The translations under genes and the position numbers were made by a program. DNA of 34,848 bases from an uncultured Gammaproteobacteria bacterium (GTDB lineage Bacteria > Pseudomonadota > Gammaproteobacteria > Pseudomonadales > Porticoccaceae), in the NCBI GenBank assembly GCA_913060555.1, contig CAJXRS010000020.1, forward strand, positions 1 through 34,848, read 5' to 3'. Below the pieces are notes generated by a model, which saw only the letters and a list, made by a program, of their open reading frames with translations, did no database searches and had not been told where the DNA came from. Shown here piece by piece: positions 8,416 through 15,231 of this stretch; within the stretch, counting starts at the first letter, position 1, and the number at the start of each line of letters is the position of its first letter.

Positions 8416-9884
8416 AGCAAATGCCCCCCCGCAATCAGCTCGGTGGCGCGATCCAGCCAGCGCGCCAGAAAGGGCGGAATGGCGAGCCCCAGCCACAACA
8501 CCAGCGCCAGATGGGTCATCACGGGCAGCATGTTGGCGGTCACCGGTCCCTGACCTTCCGGCGCGGCGCCAAAGACCATCGGCTGCAGGTTCCGGAACAA
8601 ACCGGCGAAGGCCACCGCCAGGCCGGAAAGCAGTGCGATCGTGAACCAGGGTTGGGCATCCATGGTGGCCGTGAGCAGGAGGAACTCGCTCGTGAACACG
8701 CCGAACGGAGGAAAGCCGGCAATCGCGGCCACAGCGATCAGCAGCGACCAGCCGACCGCCGGTTGGGTCCGGATCAGCCCGCGGATATGGTCGATGTCCT
8801 GGGTCCCGGCGATATGGGTGGCGTGGCCGACGGTGACGAAGATGGCGGACTTGGTCAGCGAGTGCACCAGCATATGCAGCAGCGCGCCGAAGGTCGCCAG
8901 CGGGCCGCCGAGGCCGAACGCGAAAGTCATCAGCCCCATGTGCTCGATGGAGGAGTAGCTGAACATGCGTTTGACGTCCCGCTGGCGGTGCAGGAACAGG
9001 CCCGCCACCAGGAACGACAGCATGCCGAAGGCCATCAGCATGTACCCCGCCAGCTGGGGTGTCGTGGTGGCCGCCAGCGAGCCGTCCGTGAGCATCTTGA
9101 AGCGGATCACCGCGTAGAGGGCGACGTTCAGCAGCAGACCGGAGAGCACCGCGGACATGGGGGTGGGGCCTTCCGAATGGGCGTCCGGCAGCCACTGATG
9201 CATGGGCACGAGGCCGATCTTGGTGCCATAACCCACCAGCAGGAAGACGAAGGCAATGCCCATCACGGCGGGCTCCAGATCGCTTGCGTGGCCGTACAGG
9301 ACGCTCCAGGTGAGCCCCGCCTCCGGATCGTCCAGCACGTGCAGGGCGGCGAAATACGTCAGCACCGTACCGAACAACGCCAACGCGATGCCCACACCAC
9401 AGAGGATGAAGTATTTCCAGGCGGCCTCCACGGCCTCGGGGGTGCGATAGAGCGATACCAGCAGCACCGTGCTCAGGGTCGCGCCCTCGACGGCCACCCA
9501 GAGCACGCCCAGGTTGTCCGTGGTCAGAGCCAGCAACATGGTGAACATGAAGGCCTGGTACATCGCGTGGTAGACGCGCAGGCCGCCGGCACCGGTGCGT
9601 TGGGTCTCGCGAACATGGGCCATGTAGGGCCGCGAGAAGATCGATGTGGTCAGGCCCACGAAGGCGGTCAGCACCACCAGATAGACGTTGAAGGCATCCA
9701 CGCGAAAGCTCAGGCCCGCGATCTCGCCATCGAGGGCGACCGATCGCGCCAGCCAGGCCGACGCGGTCAGGCTCAGCCCGGCAACCGCGACATTGAGCCA
9801 GCCGGCCCAGTAGGAGGAACGCAGCAGCGCGAGAACCAGGGCGCCGGCCAGGGGGGCAAAGACGGTCAACAGCACCGCCGTCAT
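8412..9884 (-). CDS. hyfF: HyfF-like antiporter-type membrane subunit (NuoN/MrpD family)
   Basis: A polytopic proton- or sodium-translocating subunit homologous to HyfF and to Mrp antiporter/NuoL-M-N proteins. Family core seen: FLLVGYGTKIGLVPMHQWLPDAH with the key lysine, EGPTPMSAVLSGLLLNVALYAVIR, FSYSSIEHMGLM, HMLVHSLTKSAIFVTVG and AGFPPFGVFTSEF. Length is 490 residues, near E. coli HyfF (526). The ATG at 9884 overlaps the hyfE stop by four bases (ATGA). It would form part of the membrane arm beside the HyfB-like subunit. Confidence 0.92.
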   Translation of the reverse strand: MTAVLLTVFAPLAGALVLALLRSSYWAGWLNVAVAGLSLTASAWLARSVALDGEIAGLSFRVDAFNVYLVVLTAFVGLTTSIFSRPYMAHVRETQRTGAGGLRVYHAMYQAFMFTMLLALTTDNLGVLWVAVEGATLSTVLLVSLYRTPEAVEAAWKYFILCGVGIALALFGTVLTYFAALHVLDDPEAGLTWSVLYGHASDLEPAVMGIAFVFLLVGYGTKIGLVPMHQWLPDAHSEGPTPMSAVLSGLLLNVALYAVIRFKMLTDGSLAATTTPQLAGYMLMAFGMLSFLVAGLFLHRQRDVKRMFSYSSIEHMGLMTFAFGLGGPLATFGALLHMLVHSLTKSAIFVTVGHATHIAGTQDIDHIRGLIRTQPAVGWSLLIAVAAIAGFPPFGVFTSEFLLLTATMDAQPWFTIALLSGLAVAFAGLFRNLQPMVFGAAPEGQGPVTANMLPVMTHLALVLWLGLAIPPFLARWLDRATELIAGGHLL

Positions 9885-10567
9885 CGTTCGTTCTCCACGG
9901 TCTCGGTCAGCCGGTTGAGCCGGTCCACGTCCAGGGACTCGATACTGTCGCGGATCTGCAGGAAGAACACGCCGAACAGCACCATGGCCACCAGCACGTC
10001 GAAGGCCACGCCGAGTTCCACCAGCAGCGGCATGCCCTGGGTGGTGGATACGGCCGCGAGAAACAGTCCATTCTCCATGGACATGAAACCCAGCACCTGC
10101 AGTACGGCCTGTGGCCTGAAGACCATCATCAACAGGCCGATGAGGACGATGGCGAGGCTGACGGCAACGATGTTGCGCGTAAAGGTCAGCTCCTGGGCGA
10201 CCATGGGCAGGGCGAGCCAATAGCTGAAGACGACCAACGCCACGGCCGCCATGATGACCAGTGCCGGCCGCCGCAACGCCTGCGTGTGGCGTTCCAGATC
10301 CAGACGCTGGACCTGCCGATGCAGCATCCAGGGGATCAGCAGCACCTTGAGCATGAACGTGAGCAGGGCCGAGAAGTACAGGTGCTTTGCGCCACCGCCG
10401 GTTGCCACGATGACGGTGATCGCGGCAATCAATGCACCCTGCCAGGCGAACGCATGGATAGCGGAGACCAGGCGCGCCTGCTCGAGCAATACAAACGAGG
10501 TGAACAGCACCAGGGCCGCCAGCACCAACAGGAGCTGTTGCAGCAGTGGCAACTCGGCCAGGGTCAC
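9881..10567 (-). CDS. hyfE: HyfE-like membrane subunit (NuoK-related)
   Basis: A 228-residue, almost wholly hydrophobic protein matching hydrogenase-4 component E, whose C-terminal half is related to NuoK/MrpC. Features: N-terminal helices (LLQQLLLVLAALVLF), LLTFMLKVLLIPWMLHRQVQRL, and the NuoK-like FMSMENGLFLAAVSTTQGMP with its membrane glutamate, then ELGVAFDVLVAMVLFGVFF. The GTG at 10567 overlaps the hyfC stop (GTGA) and follows GGAGG with 7-base spacing, the clearest ribosome binding site in the operon. Confidence 0.9.
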   Translation of the reverse strand: MTLAELPLLQQLLLVLAALVLFTSFVLLEQARLVSAIHAFAWQGALIAAITVIVATGGGAKHLYFSALLTFMLKVLLIPWMLHRQVQRLDLERHTQALRRPALVIMAAVALVVFSYWLALPMVAQELTFTRNIVAVSLAIVLIGLLMMVFRPQAVLQVLGFMSMENGLFLAAVSTTQGMPLLVELGVAFDVLVAMVLFGVFFLQIRDSIESLDVDRLNRLTETVENER

Positions 10568-11529
10568 GAACCCACCTCCAGAATCACGTGCCCGAGCAGC
10601 CCCAGCAACGCCAGTAGCAACGCCAGGTTCAGCAATGCCGGCGCGCGGAAGAAGCGCATCTTGGCGAGCACGGTCTCGCTGATCGCCAGCGCCACAGCCA
10701 AGGCCAGCAACTTGAGCAGGATCACCAGGGCGCCGGTCGCCAACGCGGTCGGCGCGGTGCTCTGGGCAATCCCCCAGGGGAAAAACACGTTGGCGATCAA
10801 TGCGCCATAGAGCACCAGCTTGATCTGCGCCGCCCATTCCATCAGTGCCAGATGCCGCCCCGAATACTCCAGGATCATGGCCTCGTGGATCATGGTCAGC
10901 TCCAGATGGGTGGCCGGGTTGTCCACGGGGATGCGCCCGGTCTCGGCGATCGCGACCAGAACCAAGGCCCCCAGCGCGAACAGGAACGAGGGACGCAGCA
11001 CCAGGCCGGCGGCGAGCTGGGCATCGATCATGCTCGCGAGATTGGTGCTGTGGGCGGTCATGGCCAGGGTGAACACGGCCATCAGCATCGCCGGCTCGGC
11101 CAGTGCCGAGACGAGCATCTCGCGTGACGCGCCCATGCCGCCGAACGCCGTGCCGATATCCATGCCGGCCAATGCCAGAAAGAAGCGCGCCAGCGCCAGC
11201 AGCCCGGCGAGCACGATGATGTCGGCGACCATCGCGGTGGGCAGATCCACAGCGATCAGCGGCACCGTGGCCGCCGCCAGCCAGGTGGCGACAAATACGA
11301 TGTAGGGTGCGGCACGGAACAGCGGGGAGGCCGTGGTCGCCACCCGCGCCTCCTTGCCGAACAGCTTGTACAGGTCGCGGTACGGCTGCCACAGGGAAGG
11401 CCCGCGCCGATTCTGCAGGCGCGCCTTGATCCGGCGGAGCCAACCCGCCAGCAGGGGCGCCAGCGCCAGGTACAGCAAGGCCTGAACGGCGGCGAGCAGC
11501 CAGGGGAGAAACGTCAGGAGATAATCCAC
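10564..11529 (-). CDS. hyfC: HyfC-like membrane anchor subunit (NuoH family)
   Basis: The NuoH/HycD/HyfC-type subunit connects the peripheral redox arm to the ion-pumping membrane arm. Seen: RLQNRRGPSLWQPYRDLYKLFGKE near residues 37-60, a conserved cytoplasmic loop of this family; FGGMGASREMLVSALAEPA; and AETGRIPVDNPATHLELTMIHEAM, the charged loop lining the quinone-like cavity in NuoH. 321 residues, close to E. coli HyfC. The start is a GTG at 11529, inside the end of hyfB (16-base overlap), so translation is probably coupled. Confidence 0.93.
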   Translation of the reverse strand: MDYLLTFLPWLLAAVQALLYLALAPLLAGWLRRIKARLQNRRGPSLWQPYRDLYKLFGKEARVATTASPLFRAAPYIVFVATWLAAATVPLIAVDLPTAMVADIIVLAGLLALARFFLALAGMDIGTAFGGMGASREMLVSALAEPAMLMAVFTLAMTAHSTNLASMIDAQLAAGLVLRPSFLFALGALVLVAIAETGRIPVDNPATHLELTMIHEAMILEYSGRHLALMEWAAQIKLVLYGALIANVFFPWGIAQSTAPTALATGALVILLKLLALAVALAISETVLAKMRFFRAPALLNLALLLALLGLLGHVILEVGS

Positions 11530-13520
11530 AACAACACCAGCAGGGTGGCGAGCGTCCAGCCGAGGTAGATGCGCACATTGCCGGACTGCAGGCGCACGAT
11601 GCGGCGTACGCCGGCGTCGACCAGCCGTGCGATCGGCAAATAGAGCAGCGTCCAGGCCCGGTCGTGCACTGCCAGGCGATGGCGCAGCACACCTTTGTTA
11701 TCCGTTTCGACGCTTTCGTCGATCCGAAACAGGAGGCCGAACACCCGCCGCACAGGCTGGGCAAAGGCGGTCGCGGTGTACTGCATGCGGCTACTGGGCA
11801 TGGCAAAGCCGCAGTCCCAGGGATCGCCGCGCCGGACCCGGCGTACCACGCCGCGGCGCCAGAGCCAGGCTGCTGCGACGGCCATCGCCGCAAGCAGCGC
11901 AACGACGAGGGGCGCACTGTAGCTTCCGGTCTCGGGAGCGACCGGCGTCAGCCACAGCCAGCCGTGGGCGGTGGCCTGCGGCAATCCATGGCCCAGAATC
12001 TGCTCCGGTATGACGGACAGCAGGGCCACGACCGCGGTCGGCAGGACGCCCAGCAGCACACAGCCGACGGCAAGCACGGCCTGGCCGGCGCGCATGCTGC
12101 TCGGCACGGGGCGGGCGCGGCGCACGTGGCGGGTGCGCGCCTGGCCGAGAAAGGCGATACCGTAAACCTTGACGAAGCACAGCGCCGCAAGCGCCCCCGT
12201 AAGGGCCAGCGTCGCCGCCACGATCGGGATCAGCGCGCGCAGCACCCCGCTGTCCAGTTGCCAGGCCTGCAGCGACGCCTGGAAGGTCAGCCACTCGGAG
12301 ACGAAACCGTTGAACGGCGGCAGTGCCGCGATCGACAGACAACCGATCAGGAACAGCAGGCCGGTCCAGGGCATGCGCCGCAACAGGCCACCCATGTGCT
12401 CGAGGTCGCGCTCGTGAGCGCTGTGCAGAATCGCCCCGGCGCCGAGAAACAGCAGGCCCTTGAACAGGGCGTGGTTGAGGCTGTGGTAGAGGGCCGCAAC
12501 CAGCGCGAGCGCACCCAGGAGCCTGTGCCCGGTGCCCAGGTAGAGCAGGGACAGGCCCAGGCCGATGAAGATAATGCCGAGGTTCTCGACCGAGGAATAG
12601 GCGAGCAGGCGCTTGAGATCATGCTGCATCAGCGCATAGAGCACGCCCATCAGCGCGGACAGGCTGCCGATGGCCAGCACCGCGACGCCCCATTGCCACT
12701 GGATTTCGCCGGTCAAATCGAACACGAAGCGGATGAAACCGTACACGGCCACCTTGAGCATCACGCCGGACATCAGGGCCGAGATGTGCGACGGCGCAAC
12801 CGGATGCGCCTCCGGCAGCCAGGCGTGTAGTGGCACCAGACCCGCCTTCATGCCGAAACCGACGAACGCCAGCGCGAAAGCGACACTGGCCCAGCCAGGT
12901 GTGAGCTCGGCCGCGCGCATCGCGGTAAATGCGAACCCGCCTCCAAAGGATGCCAGGACACCGTAGCCGAGCAGGATCGACAAGCCGCCGATATGGGCCA
13001 TCAGCAGATACAGAAATGCGGCGCGACGGTTCGCCGCGTGCTCGTGATGGAAGGCGACCAGGAAATAGGAGGACAGCGACATCAACTCCCAGGCCACCAT
13101 GAACAGAAACGCATCGCCGGCGAGCACAACCAGCAGCATTCCGCTCAGAAACAGGCCCGTGAAGCCGCCGAGCATCGGCAATGATTCGCTGCTGCGCTCG
13201 ATGCCGCGCACATAAGCGGGCGCGAAGATTCCCGCCGCGGCGCCGACGATGCCGATGATCGCCAGGAAAAATCCGGCCAGGGCGTCCAGGTGCAGTTGCC
13301 AGGGCAACCAGGGCAGCCCAAGAGGCAACGTCATGGTGGCCGTACCGCCATCCCATAACGCCACGACACCGGCGACCAATGCTGCCAGGCCGGCCAGCGC
13401 GAAGACCGGTAGTGCAACCAGGCGCAACAAACAGGGGAAGCGGGCCGCAAAGCATGAGACCAGAGACGAAGCCAGCGCCAACCCCACGGCAAGCAGTGCG
13501 AACGACAAGGCCTGATCCAC
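11514..13520 (-). CDS. hyfB: HyfB-like antiporter-type membrane subunit (NuoL family)
   Basis: The largest membrane subunit, homologous to HyfB/HycC and NuoL, expected to move protons or sodium ions. The 668 residues match HyfB length. Seen: ELMSLSSYFLVAFHHEH, VGFGMKAGLVPLHAWLPEAHPVAPSHISALMSG with the conserved lysine, LLAYSSVENLGIIFIGLG, YHSLNHALFKGLLFLGAG and IAALPPFNGFVSEWL. The start is a GTG at 13520, two bases after the regulator's TAA. It is the first structural gene of the set; the third antiporter subunit of hydrogenase-4, HyfD, is not present. Confidence 0.93.
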   Translation of the reverse strand: MDQALSFALLAVGLALASSLVSCFAARFPCLLRLVALPVFALAGLAALVAGVVALWDGGTATMTLPLGLPWLPWQLHLDALAGFFLAIIGIVGAAAGIFAPAYVRGIERSSESLPMLGGFTGLFLSGMLLVVLAGDAFLFMVAWELMSLSSYFLVAFHHEHAANRRAAFLYLLMAHIGGLSILLGYGVLASFGGGFAFTAMRAAELTPGWASVAFALAFVGFGMKAGLVPLHAWLPEAHPVAPSHISALMSGVMLKVAVYGFIRFVFDLTGEIQWQWGVAVLAIGSLSALMGVLYALMQHDLKRLLAYSSVENLGIIFIGLGLSLLYLGTGHRLLGALALVAALYHSLNHALFKGLLFLGAGAILHSAHERDLEHMGGLLRRMPWTGLLFLIGCLSIAALPPFNGFVSEWLTFQASLQAWQLDSGVLRALIPIVAATLALTGALAALCFVKVYGIAFLGQARTRHVRRARPVPSSMRAGQAVLAVGCVLLGVLPTAVVALLSVIPEQILGHGLPQATAHGWLWLTPVAPETGSYSAPLVVALLAAMAVAAAWLWRRGVVRRVRRGDPWDCGFAMPSSRMQYTATAFAQPVRRVFGLLFRIDESVETDNKGVLRHRLAVHDRAWTLLYLPIARLVDAGVRRIVRLQSGNVRIYLGWTLATLLVLLWIIS

Positions 13521-13522
13521 GG

Positions 13523-13786
13523 TTACTCGATCGCCTGCGGCCTGGCCTTGAGGCGAACGCCGCGTCCGCCTTCACGGCTTGCGACACCCTCGGCGATCAA
13601 CTCAATGCCAGCGTGCTCCAGTGCATTCACCACTTTCATCAGCGACTCGACGTTGCTGCGCACCGTGCCGCTGCTGGCCTCCATGCGCTGAATGGTCGGC
13701 AGAGAGAGATCCGCCAACTCCGCCAATCGTCGTTGATCGATTCCGAGCAGCGCACGCGCGGCGCGCATCTGAGCCGAGGTAATCAC
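13523..13786 (-). CDS. Small XRE/Cro-type HTH transcriptional regulator leading the hyf-like operon
   Basis: An 87-residue DNA-binding protein. The helix-turn-helix reads ARALLGIDQRRLAELADLSL with recognition helix around LPTIQRMEAS, followed by a short tail with ALEHAGIELIAEG and GGRGVRLK, typical of a common family of tiny XRE proteins. GTG at 13786 is preferred: GGAG lies 10 bases upstream, the family usually starts with (M/V)ITSAQ, and the proposed promoter would start the transcript below the alternative ATG at 13828. It ends two bases before hyfB, so it is probably autoregulated and controls the complex through the dyads in its promoter. The signal it senses is unknown. Confidence 0.85.
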   Translation of the reverse strand: MITSAQMRAARALLGIDQRRLAELADLSLPTIQRMEASSGTVRSNVESLMKVVNALEHAGIELIAEGVASREGGRGVRLKARPQAIE

Positions 13787-13815
13787 AGGCCAGAAGCTCC
13801 GATGCAGTATCGGTG

Positions 13816-13832
13816 ATAGATAATACATCTAT
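13816..13832. promoter_or_regulatory. Dyad operator candidate over the -10 box of the regulator-hyf operon
   Basis: ATAGAT (13816-13821) and ATCTAT (13827-13832) form a perfect inverted repeat with a 5-base centre. It covers the proposed -10 box, a position that would suit repression by the XRE protein encoded just downstream. Confidence 0.5.
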
Positions 13833-13849
13833 TTAGATTAAAATACCAA
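13820..13849 (-). promoter_or_regulatory. Sigma-70-like promoter of the regulator-hyf operon
   Basis: On the minus strand TTGGTA (13849-13844) and TATTAT (13825-13820) are 18 bases apart, in a strikingly AT-rich stretch within GC-rich surroundings. Transcription would start near 13813, shortly before the GGAG and GTG of the regulator gene. Confidence 0.5.
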
Positions 13850-13856
13850 AACAACA

Positions 13857-13869
13857 GATATATTATATC
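13857..13869. promoter_or_regulatory. Second AT-rich dyad upstream of the regulator-hyf promoter
   Basis: GATATA and TATATC flank a single T, a perfect 13-base dyad just upstream of the proposed -35 box. On the minus strand it contains TATAAT, so it might be a second -10 box. Either use would fit an operator/promoter region. Confidence 0.4.
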
Positions 13870-14072
13870 GCTATTCCAAGGGTTTTCGAGTCTGACCTCC
13901 ACACCGGCGGACGCGACCTCAACAACGCCTCCAGGGTTCGCGTGGAAGTCCCCGCATCGCCGCCAGGGGAAGCTTCGCCACCACCTCCGTCGGCAGGGCA
14001 CCCTGCCCGAACGATCTGTGCCCGCCGCCCGGGCGCTGGTCGGTCGGTATCGCGACTGGCCCCGACAGCAAA

Positions 14073-14100
14073 AGTCCGGGGCAGACCACGACCCCGGACT
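14073..14100 (-). terminator. Stem-loop with T-run on the minus strand, no minus-strand gene in front of it
   Basis: AGTCCGGGG (14073-14081) pairs perfectly with CCCCGGACT (14092-14100) around a 10-base loop. Read on the minus strand the stem runs into TTTT, as in an intrinsic terminator. No minus-strand gene lies just upstream of it; it could protect the hyf promoter from antisense transcripts coming from the HIT side, or end a small RNA. Confidence 0.4.
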
Positions 14101-14130
14101 GGTCGGGATGCCGGGCTCGGGGGCGGGCAT

Positions 14131-14150
14131 CTATCCCCACCTATCCCCAC
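14131..14150. repeat. Tandem duplication of a 10-mer
   Basis: CTATCCCCAC is present twice without a gap, 76 bases before the HIT start codon. No function is evident. Confidence 0.6.
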
Positions 14151-14225
14151 CGGCGACCCTGCATCAACAGCAGTTCCGAGCCCGGCATGGTAAAAAGCCC
14201 GGTACGCCCCCTGCGGAGGATCCAC

Positions 14226-14648
14226 ATGGCCTATCGGACCGACAATGTCTTCGCGAAGATCCTGCGTGGCGAGCTGCCCGCCCACAGGGTCTACGAGGAC
14301 GAGCACAGCCTGGCGTTCATGGATCTCATGCCCCAGGCCGAGGGCCACACCCTGGTGATACCCAGGTATCCCGCCGAGGATCTGCTCGATCTGCCACCGG
14401 AGCACCTGCGCCATACCGTGGTGACCGCCCAGCGGGTGGCGCAGGCGGTGAAGCGGGCGTTCGCCGCCGAGGGCATCATGCTCGCGCAGCTCTCCGGCGC
14501 CGCGGCGGGCCAGACGGTGTTCCACGTCCACTTCCACATCCTGCCGCGATCGGGTGGCATCGACCTGCGACTGCACGCCCGCAAACCGGCGCCGTCCGAA
14601 CTGCTCGCCGAACACGCGCGGCGCATCCGCGCAGCCCTGGAGCCCTGA
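14226..14648 (+). CDS. HIT-family nucleotide hydrolase/transferase
   Basis: A 140-residue histidine-triad protein, a family that cleaves nucleoside phosphoramidates or related adenylated compounds in the cytoplasm. The N-terminal half has the family pattern (NVFAKILRGELPAHRVYEDE, AFMDLMPQAEGHTLVIP). The active-site triad reads HVHFHILPR, with the middle histidine the usual nucleophile. The ATG at 14226 has GGAGGA five bases upstream, clearly better than an ATG at 14187. It stands alone, with a possible short palindrome (14643-14654) over its stop codon. The physiological substrate cannot be read from the sequence. Confidence 0.92.
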   Translation: MAYRTDNVFAKILRGELPAHRVYEDEHSLAFMDLMPQAEGHTLVIPRYPAEDLLDLPPEHLRHTVVTAQRVAQAVKRAFAAEGIMLAQLSGAAAGQTVFHVHFHILPRSGGIDLRLHARKPAPSELLAEHARRIRAALEP

Positions 14649-14840
14649 TCAGGGGGCGCCAGTGACTCAGTCCGCATTCCAGCGCTGCCTGGGCATTCAC
14701 TGCCCCGACGCCGAGACTGCGGATTCCAGCCCCCAGGGCCCCCGGGTCTAGCAGGCCCGTGGCGATTTACCGCCTCTGGCATCACTATCAAGTAGCATCC
14801 ACCACCATAAGCAGCGTCCATCACCCAGCGGGGAGCATTC

Positions 14841-15137
14841 ATGACCTGGCACACCTTCACCCTCAACCGCGCCGAACGCGCAGAGCGGGAAAACGAACTG
14901 CAGATGGCCTTCGATCTGTGTTTCACCGCCGCCGCCGGACCCGACGACATGGCGCTGCTGGCCCGCGACCAGGGTGCCGGCGACCGGCGCTATTACGCCT
15001 CGCCGGTAATGGGCGCCTGGGCGGCCAATCTGCTGGAGCAGTATGGCGCCACGCCCTGTGCCGCTCCCCAAGGCGGCGAGGGACTGACGCTGCTGGTTGG
15101 CCATCAGGGGTGTGTCGACTGGCTGCTCGGGGATTGA
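14841..15137 (+). CDS. Uncharacterised 98-residue protein
   Basis: Not recognised. The protein is small, acidic and soluble-looking, with no signal peptide or membrane helix: it starts MTWHTFTLNRAERAERENEL and ends GHQGCVDWLLGD, with several tryptophans and three cysteines (the first in FDLCFTAAAG, then ATPCAAP and HQGCVDW). GGGGAG lies six bases before the ATG, and codon use looks like the neighbours, which supports a real gene. It is between the HIT gene and the alcohol dehydrogenase, with about 95 bases to the latter, so co-transcription is possible but not shown. Confidence 0.65.
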   Translation: MTWHTFTLNRAERAERENELQMAFDLCFTAAAGPDDMALLARDQGAGDRRYYASPVMGAWAANLLEQYGATPCAAPQGGEGLTLLVGHQGCVDWLLGD

Positions 15138-15231
15138 GCACACCAGCCGCGGTTTGTTGTTAAGATCGGGACGCCGAACGGCCCGGCGCCATTGCCGGCA
15201 CGCTGACCCAGAATAACTCGAGGAACCCGCC

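Larger units (their letters stand above)
13870..14225. other. Intergenic region between the hyf regulator and the HIT gene
   Basis: No convincing gene is seen on either strand; the open frames are low-complexity proline/arginine-rich readings. It separates divergent transcription units. It contains a stem-loop at 14073-14100, a 10-bp tandem duplication at 14131-14150 and, at its right end, the GGAGGA ribosome binding site of the HIT gene (14216-14221). Confidence 0.6.

Noticed and set aside
8416-9195. Upstream extension of the large-subunit frame, giving a 788-residue protein
   Set aside because: The extension is an arginine/proline-rich shadow of hyfF; the GTG at 8415 fits the family start and the four-base overlap with hyfF.
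6306-13520. Reading the operon as a working hydrogenase-4 or formate hydrogenlyase
   Set aside because: The large subunit lacks three of four [NiFe] cysteines, and no maturation (hyp), ferredoxin-type or formate dehydrogenase genes accompany it.
11514-13520. HyfB-like protein as DabB of a DAB inorganic carbon transporter, or as part of an Mrp antiporter
   Set aside because: No DabA (DUF2309) partner and no small Mrp subunits; the following genes are HyfC, HyfE, HyfF, HyfG and HyfI types.
13863-14615. Minus-strand open frame of 250 codons across the HIT gene and the hyf upstream region
   Set aside because: It is antisense to the HIT protein for half its length and has no recognisable domain.
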